From JAFDVL01 sp963794955 (GTDB lineage: Bacteria > Acidobacteriota > Blastocatellia > RBC074): a DNA stretch of 64,000 nucleotides. The translations under genes were made by a program, and so were the position numbers. Within the stretch, counting starts at the first letter, position 1; every line of letters begins with the position of its first letter. This document shows, piece by piece, positions 36,668 to 46,554 of the stretch. The DNA is taken from positions 1 to 64,000 of the forward strand of contig CAWCGF010000002.1 of assembly GCA_963794955.1 (NCBI GenBank). Reading direction: 5' to 3'. The notes beneath the pieces were generated by a model. The model saw only the letters and a list, made by a program, of their open reading frames with translations. It was not told where the DNA came from and made no database searches.

Positions 36668-36757
36668 GAAGGGGAGACGGAGAGATGGGGAGATAAAGGC
36701 AAGGCGGGTTCGTCATCTCCCCCACTTCCCTTCTCCCCCACTCTCTTTCTCTCCTAC
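36665..36757. repeat. Purine/pyrimidine-rich inverted element
   Basis: The left half is a run of G and A (GAGAAGGGGAGACGGAGAGA) and the right half its approximate complement (CCCACTTCCCTTCTCCCCCA), with a mixed centre. A similar G/C-rich block lies inside the CHAT gene at 63001-63096. It could act as a terminator or is a dispersed repeat. Confidence 0.55.
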
Positions 36758-36805
36758 CAAAGTGCGTAGAATAATGGCGGTCACTCATCAGCGAGGAGAC
36801 TGTTT

Positions 36806-38164
36806 ATGCCCAGCGAATCAGCCCCTACATTTACTGAGTCTCCAACCATCCCCCCTACGTTGGAACCAGAAATGGCGCACATCCTGTTTATGGATTTGGT
36901 CGGCTATTCCAAACTGCCGACAGATGAACAGGTGCGGCAACAACAAACCCTGCATCAACTGGTGCAACAGACCAAAGAATTCCAGCGCGCCCAACAACAA
37001 AACCAACTCATCAGCTTGCCGACAGGCGATGGCATGGCGCTCGTCTTTTTTGGTGATCCCGTCGCTCCAGTGCAATGCGCGATTGACCTTGCCAGGTCCT
37101 TGCGCGCACAGCCGGAACTCGCCTTGCGGATGGGTGTGCATAGCGGCTTGGTCTATCGCGTGGCGGACATCAATGCCAATCGCAACGTCGCAGGCGGCGG
37201 CATCAATGTTGCGCAACGCGTGATGGATTGCGGCGATGCCGGGCATATTCTGATTTCAAGCACAGTCGCGGGCGTCTTAGGCGAAGCCGGGCATTGGGGC
37301 GAATATCTAACCGATTGGGGCGAGCAGGAAGTCAAACACGGCGCGCGCGTGCATCTTTACAACCTCTACACCGGAGAGGCCGGGAACCAGGCCTGGCCGG
37401 AGAAATTGCGGCGCGCGCCGCTCGCAGAATCCAGCGTTACGCAGGCAAAGGTCGCCAAGTCAGATGCCACTCCCCCCAGGAAACTATCTGTAAAATGGTT
37501 GGTCGCAGGATTGTCGCTAGTAGCAATTCTCGCCGTGCTGGTGTGGGTTTGGCAGCGACCGCCTATGCCGCCTGCCAACCAAGTGACTGTCGCCGCAGCC
37601 CCACAAACATTGCTCAGTTATTCGCTCCGCACACGCCCCGACCCAACCAAGCATCCGAATGCACAGGAAGAGAGCTTAGCCGGAGAAATCATTTTCACCC
37701 CCGGTGATGAAATGCGTCTCAGCTTTGTGAGCGCGCAGGACAGCTATTTTTATCTGCTCAACGAAGGGCCGCAGACGATGAATGGTCTGCCGCGCTACAA
37801 TCTGTTGTTTCCGGCTTTGCAACCAGACAACGCGACTACCCCAACGCTGCGCGCTAATCAACCGCTCCACATTCCGCAAGAGCGCCCGCCCTGGTTCCGC
37901 GTGGATGCAGAACAGGGCACTGAAACGCTTTGGCTGATCTGGTCAAAGCAAAGCCTCAGCGAACTGGAAAGCGTCAGAAAATGGCTGAATGCCAAGGATG
38001 GCGGGGAAATCAAAGATGCCAACGAAACCAAATTGGTGCAGCAATTTCTCCGCCAGCATGCACAGGCAGCCAAACCGATTGCCGAAAAAGATGAGCATCA
38101 GACGAATTTGAAAGGCGGCAGCGACAGACTGCTCATCTACGCCATGAAACTCGCGCATCGTTAA
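36806..38164 (+). CDS. Class III nucleotide cyclase fused to a DUF4384 domain
   Basis: The protein has 452 residues. The N-terminal ~180 residues form a class III cyclase: metal Asp in ILFMDLVGYSKL, second metal Asp in LPTGDGMALVF, and the transition-state Asn and Arg in GGGINVAQRVMDCGDAGH. A transmembrane helix (WLVAGLSLVAILAVLVWVW) follows at about 232-250. The C-terminal domain (GEIIFTPGDEMRLSFVSAQDSYFYLLNEG) matches DUF4384, which would be outside the membrane. It makes cAMP or cGMP; substrate-specifying residues cannot be assigned with certainty. A Crp-type regulator follows after 17 bases, an obvious effector. Confidence 0.88.
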   Translation: MPSESAPTFTESPTIPPTLEPEMAHILFMDLVGYSKLPTDEQVRQQQTLHQLVQQTKEFQRAQQQNQLISLPTGDGMALVFFGDPVAPVQCAIDLARSLRAQPELALRMGVHSGLVYRVADINANRNVAGGGINVAQRVMDCGDAGHILISSTVAGVLGEAGHWGEYLTDWGEQEVKHGARVHLYNLYTGEAGNQAWPEKLRRAPLAESSVTQAKVAKSDATPPRKLSVKWLVAGLSLVAILAVLVWVWQRPPMPPANQVTVAAAPQTLLSYSLRTRPDPTKHPNAQEESLAGEIIFTPGDEMRLSFVSAQDSYFYLLNEGPQTMNGLPRYNLLFPALQPDNATTPTLRANQPLHIPQERPPWFRVDAEQGTETLWLIWSKQSLSELESVRKWLNAKDGGEIKDANETKLVQQFLRQHAQAAKPIAEKDEHQTNLKGGSDRLLIYAMKLAHR

Positions 38165-38181
38165 CGAGTGGAGGTGCAGAC

Positions 38182-38883
38182 ATGATGCCTATTGAGCCTG
38201 GCGCATTGGCGCAAAAACCGCTCTTCCAGCATTTAACGGCTGAACAGCTTGCCCACATTAATACGCTTTTACATCACAAACCATTTCCGGCGGGCGCGAC
38301 AATCATCACGGTCGAGCAGCCCGGTGAAGTGGTCTACATCATTGACCGAGGAGCAGTTAAAATCCACCTTGAGCAAACGGATGGCTCCGATGTGATTCTG
38401 GCGATTCTGGCAGCAGGCGAGGTGCTGGGCGAAATGAGTTTGATGGATGCGGAGACGCGTAGCGCGAGCGCCGTCACACTGGAAGAGTCTGTCTTGTGGT
38501 GGATGGAGCGCGCCGCGTTTCAGCAATGCCTGAAGACAATGCCCCAACTCGCGCTCAATATGCTGAGCCTGCTCAGTCATCGCTTGCGCCTGGCGAACGA
38601 ACAAATTCAAGCGTTAGCCTCGAAGGATGTCGAAGGCCGGGTTGCCCGACAGTTGGTCGCGCTGGCCAAAGCCTACGGGCAACGAACGGAGGCAGGCGAT
38701 TGGTACATTCCCATTCGTTTGACGCAAAGCGAGTTGGCCAGTTTCATCGGCGCGACGCGCGAGCGCGTCAATCAAGTGCTGGCCTCCTACAAACAACGCC
38801 ACTATCTTTCCATAGATCATCACCACCACATCACCATCCACAATCTTGTCGCTTTAACGTTGCGGGTGCAACGCAGTGGATAA
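38182..38883 (+). CDS. Crp/Fnr-family transcription regulator
   Basis: The 233-residue protein has an N-terminal cyclic-nucleotide-binding beta roll (GEVVYIIDRGAVKIHLEQ ... GEVLGEMSLMDAETRSASAV, which includes the phosphate-binding cassette) and a C-terminal winged helix (RLTQSELASFIGATRERVNQVL). There are no Cys ligands as in Fnr, so cAMP/cGMP sensing is more likely. GGAGG lies before the start. The gene probably forms an operon with the cyclase. Confidence 0.93.
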   Translation: MMPIEPGALAQKPLFQHLTAEQLAHINTLLHHKPFPAGATIITVEQPGEVVYIIDRGAVKIHLEQTDGSDVILAILAAGEVLGEMSLMDAETRSASAVTLEESVLWWMERAAFQQCLKTMPQLALNMLSLLSHRLRLANEQIQALASKDVEGRVARQLVALAKAYGQRTEAGDWYIPIRLTQSELASFIGATRERVNQVLASYKQRHYLSIDHHHHITIHNLVALTLRVQRSG

Positions 38884-38980
38884 GTGAGCCTGAAAATGAG
38901 AGGGAGAAGCAGAAGGAGCAAGCGCCGTTTCTTCGCCTCTTGGCCTGTAACGCCCTACTTCTTAACGGGGCGTTTGAAGG

Positions 38981-39201
38981 ATGACTGCCCGTAGATGCGC
39001 AGGATATTGCCGTCTCTCTTGTAACCGTTTCCAAAGGTGCTGCGGAACCATCCAGACATCAGCGAGGTGACGCGCGAGCAGGTCATCAGGCGGATAGAGG
39101 TACTCGACTATCGGCCCAATCTGGCGGCGCGCACTCGCCGCGCAATTTTCGTGCAACGCTTCGTTTCCCTTGCCGATCCGACGGCAAAGAGCTATATGTG
39201 A
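38981..39201 (+). pseudogene. Remnant of a LacI-family HTH regulator
   Basis: Frame by frame the plus strand reads AQDIAVSLVTVSK from about 38997 and, in the next frame, VLRNHPDISEVTREQVI then RRIEVLDYRPNLAARTRR up to a stop at 39199-39201. That is the LacI hinge-helix domain (DIA...VSVTTVS-VL-NHPDVSE-TR-RV...YRPN-AAR) with a deletion in the first helix and a frameshift; the whole sugar-binding domain is gone. The remnant sits 170 bases upstream of a large Oar-type receptor gene that it may once have regulated. Confidence 0.75.
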
Positions 39202-39369
39202 AACAACTGCCCCGCCAACGGCGGCGTATTTGGCACAAGATAAAAATAAAAGACAAGGTGATAGCCGCATTAGTGATGGCAAAAAAACTGCGGCATCCTC
39301 GGTGCGGCAACTGTCGCCCACCGCAAAACGACAATTGAGTTTTCATTAGATTTAATCAGGAGGTATCCC

Positions 39370-42300
39370 ATGACGCAGCAAATTCGCTGGAAACTACTTA
39401 CATCGCTTCTCATCACGATTGCCCTGCCAGGTATTTTATTGGCGCAAACTCCGCAGGCAACCATCTCCGGCATCATCACTGATTCCACTGGCGCGGTAAT
39501 TCCCGGCGTACAAGTGATGACGATCAATCCCACAACGACACAGCGCACCACTGCCACCACTAACGGCCAGGGCTTCTTCGTGCTCACGCAATTGCCGATT
39601 GGCGATTACACAGTGGAGGCGGAGAAAAACGGCTTCAAAAAATTCGTGCGGCAAGGCTTGACGCTGACCACAGGGGCTACTGTTGCGCTCGACATTCAGC
39701 TTGAAGTCGGCGACGCGGGTGACACCGTGACCATTACTGGATCAGAGCCGCTGCTGCAAACGCGCACGTCTGATGTCAGTACCTTGATCGAATCAAAGAC
39801 CGTGCAAGACCTCCCGCTCGGCGACCGGCGCACGCTCAATATTATCAAGCTCACGGGCGCGGCGGTCTTCGTCAATTATGATTCAGGCGGTAAGCCGAAC
39901 TTCTCGCTCGCGGGTGGGCGTACTCAGTCGCAGATGTTCTGGATTGACGGTGGATCAGGCCAGAACATGCGCCTCGGCATTGGCCAGGTGGACATTGATC
40001 CGCCGGTCGAAACCGTGCAGGAGGTCAAAGTCCTCTCGAACAATTACGCGGCGGAATACGGCGGGTCAGCCGGAGGCGTCATCATCGCCACGACCAAATC
40101 GGGCGGCAATGAATTTCACGGCTCATTGTTTGAATATTTACGCAATAATGCGCTGGATGCAGCGAACTATTTCGCGCCTATTGTGAACGGCAAGAAGCAG
40201 AAAGCGCCGCTGCGCTATAACGTATTTGGCGGCACGCTGGGCGGCCCGGTCTGGTTGCCCAAGAAGGTCTTTGGCCCTGCCGGATATGATGGGCACAACA
40301 AAACATTTTTCTTCTTCGCCTATGAAGGCACGCGCCGCCTGGAAGGGTTGGTGCGCACGCTGACCGTGCCGACGCTGCTGCAACGGCAGGGCGACTTTTC
40401 CGACACGCGCAACGCGGCGGGCGCAGTGATTCCGATCTTCGATCCGGCCACTACGCGCGTCGAAGGCGGACGCACGGTGCGCACGCAATTTGCGGGCAAC
40501 AAGGTTCTCACCAACCGACTCGACCCAGTAGCAGTAAAGCTGCTGCAATTTTATCCGCTGCCCAATCAGGCTCCATCGAATGCGACCGGCGCAAACAACT
40601 ACAGTGCCAATTACCAGCAGATTCTGACGCGCAACAATTACACGGCCAAGGTAGATCACAGCTTCACCGAACGTGACCGCGTCAACTTCCGCTATTTGTA
40701 CAACAGCGACGACCGCGATTTCACGACCGTCTTTCCAAACATCGCGGCTGAAACCAACACGGCAGCGTTGCGCCACCAGAACTATTTTTACATTGGGTAT
40801 ACACGGACGTTTAGCACTTCGGTCATCAATGAGTTCCGCTACACCTACAGCAACCGCATCAACCATGAGCAGTCGTATGGACTGGGGGAACCCTGGCCTT
40901 CACGACTGGGTTTGCAAGGCGTGCCGGACGACGCCTTTCCGCAATTTAATGTGGCAGGGGTGACGACGCTGGGCGCGGGTACGCACGAGCGGCGGCAACT
41001 CCCCATCCAGCAGCATCAATACGTCAATAACCTGACGGTCACACGTGGGCGGCACGCATTGAAAATGGGCGCGGAAGGGCGGCAGTCGCTCAACTTTGAA
41101 GTGAATCGTCCCTCGGTTTCCGGCCAATTCACTTTCAACCCCTTGCTGACCGGGCAACCGGGCAACGCGGCCACAGGCTCCGGTTTTGCCAGCCTTTTGC
41201 TTGGCTATCCGAATGGCGTGACCTTCCGCGAAACAGAGGTGCTGGATCGCTACAGTTGGTATCTCGCCGGATTCTTTCAGGATGACTGGACGATCAATCA
41301 ATCGTTGACGCTCAACCTGGGCGTGCGTTGGGAGACCGATACACCCATCACGGACCGGAATAACCGCATGAACTTCTTTGATCAGCGGGCGATCAATCCG
41401 GTATCGGGGACGCCGGGGGTGGTCAAGTTCGCCGGGCAGGATGGCTATCCCTCGTCACCTTATGCGACCGATTGGAACAACTTTGGCCCGCGCTTCGGCT
41501 TCGCCTGGCGTCCGTTTGGCTGGCAGAAAACCGTCATTCGCGGCGGCGCAGGCGTTTTCTTTGCGCATCCCTTTGATCGCGGCGCGCCCAGCTCGGCCTC
41601 GCTCGGCTTTGAACAATCCGCCAGCCTCAATACGCAGGACAACGGTCTGACCGCGCCGTTCCTGTTGCGCACTGGCGTGCCTGCGGTGAATCTGGGCAGC
41701 GCCGCACGCAACGATAGCTTTGGCGCAGTAAGATTGGGACAGACGGCGACGACCGCGGTGACCTTCTTCGAGCGCAATCGGCGCACGGGTTATTCCGAGC
41801 AATACAACCTGAACATTCAGCATGAACTGCCGGGACAGATCACCTTCGAGGCTGGGTATATCGGCAATCTCTCGCGCAAACTGGCCAGCAATAACCTTTC
41901 GCTCAACCAGATTACCCCACAAAAACTGGCCGAGATTGCCGCGCGCCCCAATGCCGCAGATCGCGTCGGACGTCAGATTGATCGTCCCTTCCCGCAATTT
42001 TCCGGCGTCACCTTGATCGCGCCGGCCTTTGGGGTCTCAAATTATCACGCGCTGTCCCTACGCGGCGAAAAGCGGTTTGCCGCTGGGTTCAATTTCCTGA
42101 CCACATACACCTGGTCGAAATTTCTGAACGACACGGATGAAGGCGGGGCTGCGCTGGGCAACGAACCGTCCTACGCAAATTATTACGACCGCAGGTCCGA
42201 CTATGGGCCGTCGGGCAACGACATTCGCCACCGCTTCACGCTGAGTTCGGTTTACGAACTGCCCTTTGGACGCGGCAAACGCTATCTTTCGAAAGGGGCA

Positions 42301-42759
42301 GTGGGATTGCTCTTCGGCAACTGGTCGGTCGGTACATTGGCGCTCTTGCAAACCGGCCCGCCGACGACCATCACGACCCAGGTCAATAATACCAATGCGT
42401 TTTCTGCCGGTGCGCAACGCGCCGACCTGTTGCGCGATCCGAACCTGAAATCCTCCGAACGGACGTTGACCCGTTGGTTTGACACGTCGGCGTTTGCGCA
42501 ACCTGCGCCCTTCATGTTCGGCACAGGGGCACGCGGCGCGGTGCGCGGCGATGGCATCGTCAACTTCGACATTTCCTTGCTCAAGAATTTCTTCTTTGCG
42601 GAAAAGAAAGGTTTTCAGTTCCGTCTGGAGATGTTCAATGCCTTCAACCATCCCGATTTTGGCTTACCCGGCACTACGCTGGGCGGGCCGGGCTTTGGCG
42701 TAGTGGCGAGCGCGCGCAGCAGCCGCAACATCCAGGCGGGCTTGCGTCTCGTGTTTTGA
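39370..42759 (+). CDS. Oar-like TonB-dependent outer-membrane receptor
   Basis: The 1129-residue protein has a signal peptide (LLTSLLITIALPGILLAQ) and a carboxypeptidase-regulatory domain at about 28-115 (ISGIITDSTGAVIPGVQV). A plug-like region follows (SLAGGRTQSQMFWIDGG, NNYAAEYGGSAGGVI), then a long beta-barrel that ends in F after a beta-strand (GLRLVF). Such proteins are hugely expanded in Acidobacteria and are thought to take up large glycans or peptides with TonB energy. The ribosome binding site AGGAGGT is strong. The LacI remnant upstream hints at former sugar-linked control. Confidence 0.92.
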   Translation: MTQQIRWKLLTSLLITIALPGILLAQTPQATISGIITDSTGAVIPGVQVMTINPTTTQRTTATTNGQGFFVLTQLPIGDYTVEAEKNGFKKFVRQGLTLTTGATVALDIQLEVGDAGDTVTITGSEPLLQTRTSDVSTLIESKTVQDLPLGDRRTLNIIKLTGAAVFVNYDSGGKPNFSLAGGRTQSQMFWIDGGSGQNMRLGIGQVDIDPPVETVQEVKVLSNNYAAEYGGSAGGVIIATTKSGGNEFHGSLFEYLRNNALDAANYFAPIVNGKKQKAPLRYNVFGGTLGGPVWLPKKVFGPAGYDGHNKTFFFFAYEGTRRLEGLVRTLTVPTLLQRQGDFSDTRNAAGAVIPIFDPATTRVEGGRTVRTQFAGNKVLTNRLDPVAVKLLQFYPLPNQAPSNATGANNYSANYQQILTRNNYTAKVDHSFTERDRVNFRYLYNSDDRDFTTVFPNIAAETNTAALRHQNYFYIGYTRTFSTSVINEFRYTYSNRINHEQSYGLGEPWPSRLGLQGVPDDAFPQFNVAGVTTLGAGTHERRQLPIQQHQYVNNLTVTRGRHALKMGAEGRQSLNFEVNRPSVSGQFTFNPLLTGQPGNAATGSGFASLLLGYPNGVTFRETEVLDRYSWYLAGFFQDDWTINQSLTLNLGVRWETDTPITDRNNRMNFFDQRAINPVSGTPGVVKFAGQDGYPSSPYATDWNNFGPRFGFAWRPFGWQKTVIRGGAGVFFAHPFDRGAPSSASLGFEQSASLNTQDNGLTAPFLLRTGVPAVNLGSAARNDSFGAVRLGQTATTAVTFFERNRRTGYSEQYNLNIQHELPGQITFEAGYIGNLSRKLASNNLSLNQITPQKLAEIAARPNAADRVGRQIDRPFPQFSGVTLIAPAFGVSNYHALSLRGEKRFAAGFNFLTTYTWSKFLNDTDEGGAALGNEPSYANYYDRRSDYGPSGNDIRHRFTLSSVYELPFGRGKRYLSKGAVGLLFGNWSVGTLALLQTGPPTTITTQVNNTNAFSAGAQRADLLRDPNLKSSERTLTRWFDTSAFAQPAPFMFGTGARGAVRGDGIVNFDISLLKNFFFAEKKGFQFRLEMFNAFNHPDFGLPGTTLGGPGFGVVASARSSRNIQAGLRLVF

Positions 42760-42838
42760 TCGCACACCACAGCGCGAGCGGGCGATAGACTCTGTGTTCC
42801 GTCCGTCGCCCGCCGCAGTGGAAATGCAATCGGGAGGG

Positions 42839-42864
42839 ATGAGCCTGAAGAATTGCAGGCTCAT
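42839..42864 (+). terminator. Hairpin downstream of the first Oar gene
   Basis: ATGAGCCTG (42839-42847) and CAGGCTCAT (42856-42864) form a perfect 9-bp stem with an 8-base loop, 80 bases past the receptor stop. Another GCGGGCGA/TCGCCCGC pair lies just before it at about 42778-42812. The 325-base gap 42760-43084 holds no gene I trust. Confidence 0.55.
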
Positions 42865-43023
42865 TCATACAAGATGAAGTATCTCATCAACGACAAGCCA
42901 ATCGTCGGCAAGCTGAAGGAGCTACCAGTCGAATTGTCCCGTTTGTTATTTGCAACGAAATAACCAAACGAGTGTCCTCACCAGATTGGCAATCCGATCT
43001 ACGCGGACCTCATAAACAGAAAA

Positions 43024-43060
43024 GGAGCGCGGCTCCCGTGAAAGTCGGTGGCCGCGCTCC
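43024..43060 (-). terminator. Hairpin downstream of the second Oar gene
   Basis: GGAGCGCGGC (43024-43033) and GCCGCGCTCC (43051-43060) form a 10-bp GC-rich stem with a 17-base loop. It lies 25 bases past the stop of the minus-strand receptor ending at 43085; on that strand only a short TTT follows. Confidence 0.65.
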
Positions 43061-43084
43061 GATTAGTAGTGGTATTGCTCCGAT

Positions 43085-46000
43085 TTAGAACCGGTACCGC
43101 AGACTAAACTGGATTTGCCTCGGGTTCGTCCGCTGGCTGGTGATCTTGCCGAAGTTCGCGTTATTCAATGTGCCGTTCGGGTCTCCGAAGTTGACCGTAT
43201 TGGGCACATTGAAGAACTCGGTCTTGAATTCCAGCCCATGGTTTTCGGTAATACGGAACCGCTTTTCCATCGCCACGTCAATGGTCGTGATGCCAGGAGC
43301 GTTGGTAATGAATGCTCCCGCTGTGCCAAACGTGAACTGCGCGGGACGCACAAAGGCCTTGGTGTTGAACCACTCGTCAATGGTTTTGGGACCAGTATTC
43401 GGATCACCCACCAGATTCGGACGCTGGTTCGAGCGGCCCGTGTTGGCAATATCCTGCCCCGATAAGACATTAATAGGTGGCCCCGATTCAAGCCGGGTGA
43501 TGCCTTGCAACACCCATCCGCCTAACAATAAGTCAGCCGCTTTGGACCAGTTCGTTCCGAATTGGCGGCCAGCGCCAAATGGAAGTTCGTACACATAGGA
43601 AAAATTGAAGACGTGATTAATGTCCCAACTTGACCGTGAGTAATCCTGACGGCGATCAAACGGATTCTGTACTTTCACTTCAGCCAACGAGGACTGGCCA
43701 TCAAGTGATTTCTGCCAGGTGTAGTTCGTATTAAGCAGAAATCCTTTTGAGAAACGCTTGTTCACCGTCACCTGCAGACTGTTGTAAGAGGCGTTATATT
43801 GGTTTGAGCCACCGTCGAGGTCTCCGAATTCCGGCAACAGACGGCGCGGGTTAATGGCACCGGGGCCGGGGGTAATCGCATTGTTGAAGGGCGAATAGCC
43901 GATTTGCTTACGGCTGCCTGAACCGACATAACCGATGTCAAGCGAGAGGTCGTTCATCAGTTGCTGTTGGATGAAGAAATTCCACTGCATTGAGTAAGGC
44001 GAGCGGTTCTCGGGATTCTGCGGCCAGCCGCCAATCGCCGCAGTGTTAGAAAAGCTCGGGCCTGCATCTGTGACTAATAAATCCAACGTTCCGCGGTTGG
44101 GACTGAAGACCTGTTGAATCGTAAAGGGCCAGAACTTCCGCAGGTCTTGCAACTCCTGTACAAAAGTCGAGTTGTAAAACATACCGAAACCCGAGCGAAT
44201 GACGGTCTTCGCCCCGAGCTTGTAGGCAATACCAAGGCGTGGAGCCAGGTCATTGTAATCGTTTTGGATCAATGACCGCCCGAAGCCAAAGGTGCGGGCT
44301 GGCTGGTTGCGTAATCCCGTCTTAGGATCTGGTTCCGGGTTGGTGGTGGCCCACATCAAATCGCCGACAACCTTGCCGGACGCATCCTGGCGTACCCACA
44401 GGTTGCCCAAACGGTCGGTGGAATCATACGGGCGAGTTGCCAGTTGGTACATCAAGCCAAAGTTGATGGTCAGGTTGGAGGTGACTCGCCAATCATCAGA
44501 AACGTACCCGAGGAGAAAATGCCCGATGCCGTCCGTCGTTGTGTTGCCCTGGCCACGCCGGATCTCGGATGGGTAGCCCAACAGCGCGTCGGCCATCGGG
44601 AATCCCGTAATCTGGCCATTGAAGGTTGCGTTACCATCCATCGGGTTCGACGTGTTCGTAAAGAATTTGCGATAGTGGTACTGGCCGCCAGCCTTCAACG
44701 AGTGCTTGCCCAGTACCATGGTCAAATTCGACCGCCCTTGCCAGATTTTGTCGGATGTAGCATTACCGCCACCAGTCGGGGTCGAATAATCGCCAAAGTT
44801 GAGGTTGACCAGCGGGTCGGTGAAAACATCGGCCTGGAACATTTTCAGACCGGTACGACTGAGAAAGTCGGCGCGGTTAATGGGTTTGTCAACCAGTCCC
44901 GGATTATCGGGAGCATTATACCCAAAGCCTGCATCGAGGGTTGTCGTTGGGCTGAAAACGTGAACCCAGTTCGCGCCAATGTTGGTAACATCAAACCGGC
45001 CAATCGAAGTGAAGGTCGGGTTGGATTGTGGCGTTGCCAGCCCCGCGTTCTGTTTGCTGTAGCGGAAATTGAAGCTGTTAGTTGCGTTGAGACTGTAATC
45101 CCAGCGTACATTGTACAGGTCGCGGTCGTTGGCTCGGCTTTTGTTATTAACCAGGTTCTGAATTAACCCTGACCGATTCGGGAGCGGGACGGCTGCTTCA
45201 AGCGCCTTTGGGACAGCCTGATTGATGCGCGCCGTTGGAATGATATTGTTGGCAAAACACGCCGTCTTATCGGTGGCATTGCAGGCACCAGCCTTCAGCG
45301 GATCCTTGATGAAAATCGGGTTAGTCTGGGTGAGCAACGCAGAAAAGTCTCCGCTGCGAAAGGCCGCCGTCGGCACGCTGGCCAACAGGGTGGAGCCGCG
45401 GCGACTACGAAAGCCTTCCCAGGAAAAGAACCAGAACATCTTGTCGCGCAAGTCGGCTTTCGGGAGCAGGACCGGCCCGCCGACAGAAACACCGTATTGG
45501 TTCTGGCGAAATGGTGTCTTTCCGAGTTTGCTGCGATTGGCGAAAAACTCATTCGCATCAAATTTATCATTGCGCAGGTACTCATAAAGCGTTCCGTGCA
45601 GGTCGCGCGTACCCGACTTCATCACCATACTGACATTGGCACCCATCGAACGTCCGAACTCTGAGCCGGTGTTGGTAGCGACTTTGAACTCCTGAATCGC
45701 ATCCATCGGCGGCGAGATGCCAGGGGAGTTCATCATCTGCATGTTCGAGTCCACGCCATCCAGCGTGTAGTTGTTGTCCTGCGGGCGACCACCATTGACA
45801 GAGAATAACGAGGTGCCGGATTCGGCAGTGCCACGGGATTGGCTGCGGGTTATCGAGCTCGTACCCGACATGAGCAAGATCAGACGCGTATAGTTCCGCC
45901 CGTTCACAGGCAGATTCTTTAGCTCTTCTGCATTAACGACATTGCCAACTGACGCATCTTCAGTCTGCAAGACCGGCGTGACGCCTGTGACATTAACCGT

Positions 46001-46360
46001 CTCTGTCACTTCTCCAACTTTCAAGTCGAAGTCAACTTCCAGAACGGCGGCGACTTCGAGCACAACGCCGGAGCGCACTTCCCGTTTGAAGCCCGTGGAT
46101 TCAACCTGAATCGTGTAGGTTCCGGGATTAAGCGGGGTAATGCGATATTGCCCCGCGTCATTCGTCTGCACCTTGCGTTCAATTTTCGTGCCCTCGTTAA
46201 TCACGGTGACCGTGACGTTAGGTGCTACCGCCCCACTGGAATCGGTAATATCACCGACAATGGTAGCAGCGGTTTGGGCATTGACGTTTTCGGCCTGACA
46301 CAGGCACACTAGGAGTGCCAGGGCTAGGCACATCCCTAAGCGGATCAGTTGGAATCTCAT
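43085..46360 (-). CDS. Oar-like TonB-dependent outer-membrane receptor
   Basis: The 1091-residue protein has a signal peptide (LGMCLALALLVCLCQAENVNA), a carboxypeptidase-regulatory domain (IVGDITDSSGAVAPNVTVTV), a plug-like region (LFSVNGGRPQDNNYTLDGVD, then TNTGSEFGRSMGANVSMVMK) and a C-terminal barrel that ends QIQFSLRYRF, with the terminal Phe needed for outer-membrane assembly. A TTG frame at 46486 is longer, but AAAGGAGGAAATT directly precedes the ATG at 46360. It is divergent from the CRTAC1 gene. The ligand is unknown. Confidence 0.93.
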   Translation of the reverse strand: MRFQLIRLGMCLALALLVCLCQAENVNAQTAATIVGDITDSSGAVAPNVTVTVINEGTKIERKVQTNDAGQYRITPLNPGTYTIQVESTGFKREVRSGVVLEVAAVLEVDFDLKVGEVTETVNVTGVTPVLQTEDASVGNVVNAEELKNLPVNGRNYTRLILLMSGTSSITRSQSRGTAESGTSLFSVNGGRPQDNNYTLDGVDSNMQMMNSPGISPPMDAIQEFKVATNTGSEFGRSMGANVSMVMKSGTRDLHGTLYEYLRNDKFDANEFFANRSKLGKTPFRQNQYGVSVGGPVLLPKADLRDKMFWFFSWEGFRSRRGSTLLASVPTAAFRSGDFSALLTQTNPIFIKDPLKAGACNATDKTACFANNIIPTARINQAVPKALEAAVPLPNRSGLIQNLVNNKSRANDRDLYNVRWDYSLNATNSFNFRYSKQNAGLATPQSNPTFTSIGRFDVTNIGANWVHVFSPTTTLDAGFGYNAPDNPGLVDKPINRADFLSRTGLKMFQADVFTDPLVNLNFGDYSTPTGGGNATSDKIWQGRSNLTMVLGKHSLKAGGQYHYRKFFTNTSNPMDGNATFNGQITGFPMADALLGYPSEIRRGQGNTTTDGIGHFLLGYVSDDWRVTSNLTINFGLMYQLATRPYDSTDRLGNLWVRQDASGKVVGDLMWATTNPEPDPKTGLRNQPARTFGFGRSLIQNDYNDLAPRLGIAYKLGAKTVIRSGFGMFYNSTFVQELQDLRKFWPFTIQQVFSPNRGTLDLLVTDAGPSFSNTAAIGGWPQNPENRSPYSMQWNFFIQQQLMNDLSLDIGYVGSGSRKQIGYSPFNNAITPGPGAINPRRLLPEFGDLDGGSNQYNASYNSLQVTVNKRFSKGFLLNTNYTWQKSLDGQSSLAEVKVQNPFDRRQDYSRSSWDINHVFNFSYVYELPFGAGRQFGTNWSKAADLLLGGWVLQGITRLESGPPINVLSGQDIANTGRSNQRPNLVGDPNTGPKTIDEWFNTKAFVRPAQFTFGTAGAFITNAPGITTIDVAMEKRFRITENHGLEFKTEFFNVPNTVNFGDPNGTLNNANFGKITSQRTNPRQIQFSLRYRF

Positions 46361-46492
46361 AATTTCCTCCTTTTTTTTCTTGCTCGGCCAGACGGTTGCG
46401 AAACGTTCGGCAGCGGGAATCTCGTAAAGGTAGACTACAAAGTTATCGGTAACATGCGCTAGGAGGTGCAAAACTAATGGGAGCAACCCAAC

Positions 46493-46521
46493 TTGTCAAG
46501 GGCAAGTGAACAATCTGATAA
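46493..46521 (+). promoter_or_regulatory. Sigma70-like promoter for the CRTAC1 gene
   Basis: TTGTCA (46493-46498) and TGATAA (46516-46521) are spaced by 17 bases. The expected transcript would begin near 46528, shortly before the first possible start codon at 46555. Confidence 0.5.
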
Positions 46522-46554
46522 TTAAGCTGTTATTCCTTAATTACACAGCCTTGT

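Noticed and set aside
38962..39321. 119-residue minus-strand ORF in the gap before the Oar gene
   Set aside because: The plus strand at the same place shows clear LacI HTH residues; the minus frame lacks family signs and a ribosome binding site.
42874..42963. 29-residue ORF (MKYLINDKPIVGKLKEL...) between the Oar genes
   Set aside because: It has no ribosome binding site and lies right after a terminator-like hairpin; too short to support.
43085..46486. Longer start (TTG at 46486) for the second Oar receptor
   Set aside because: The added 42 residues are not signal-like, and the AAAGGAGGAAATT site points to the ATG at 46360.
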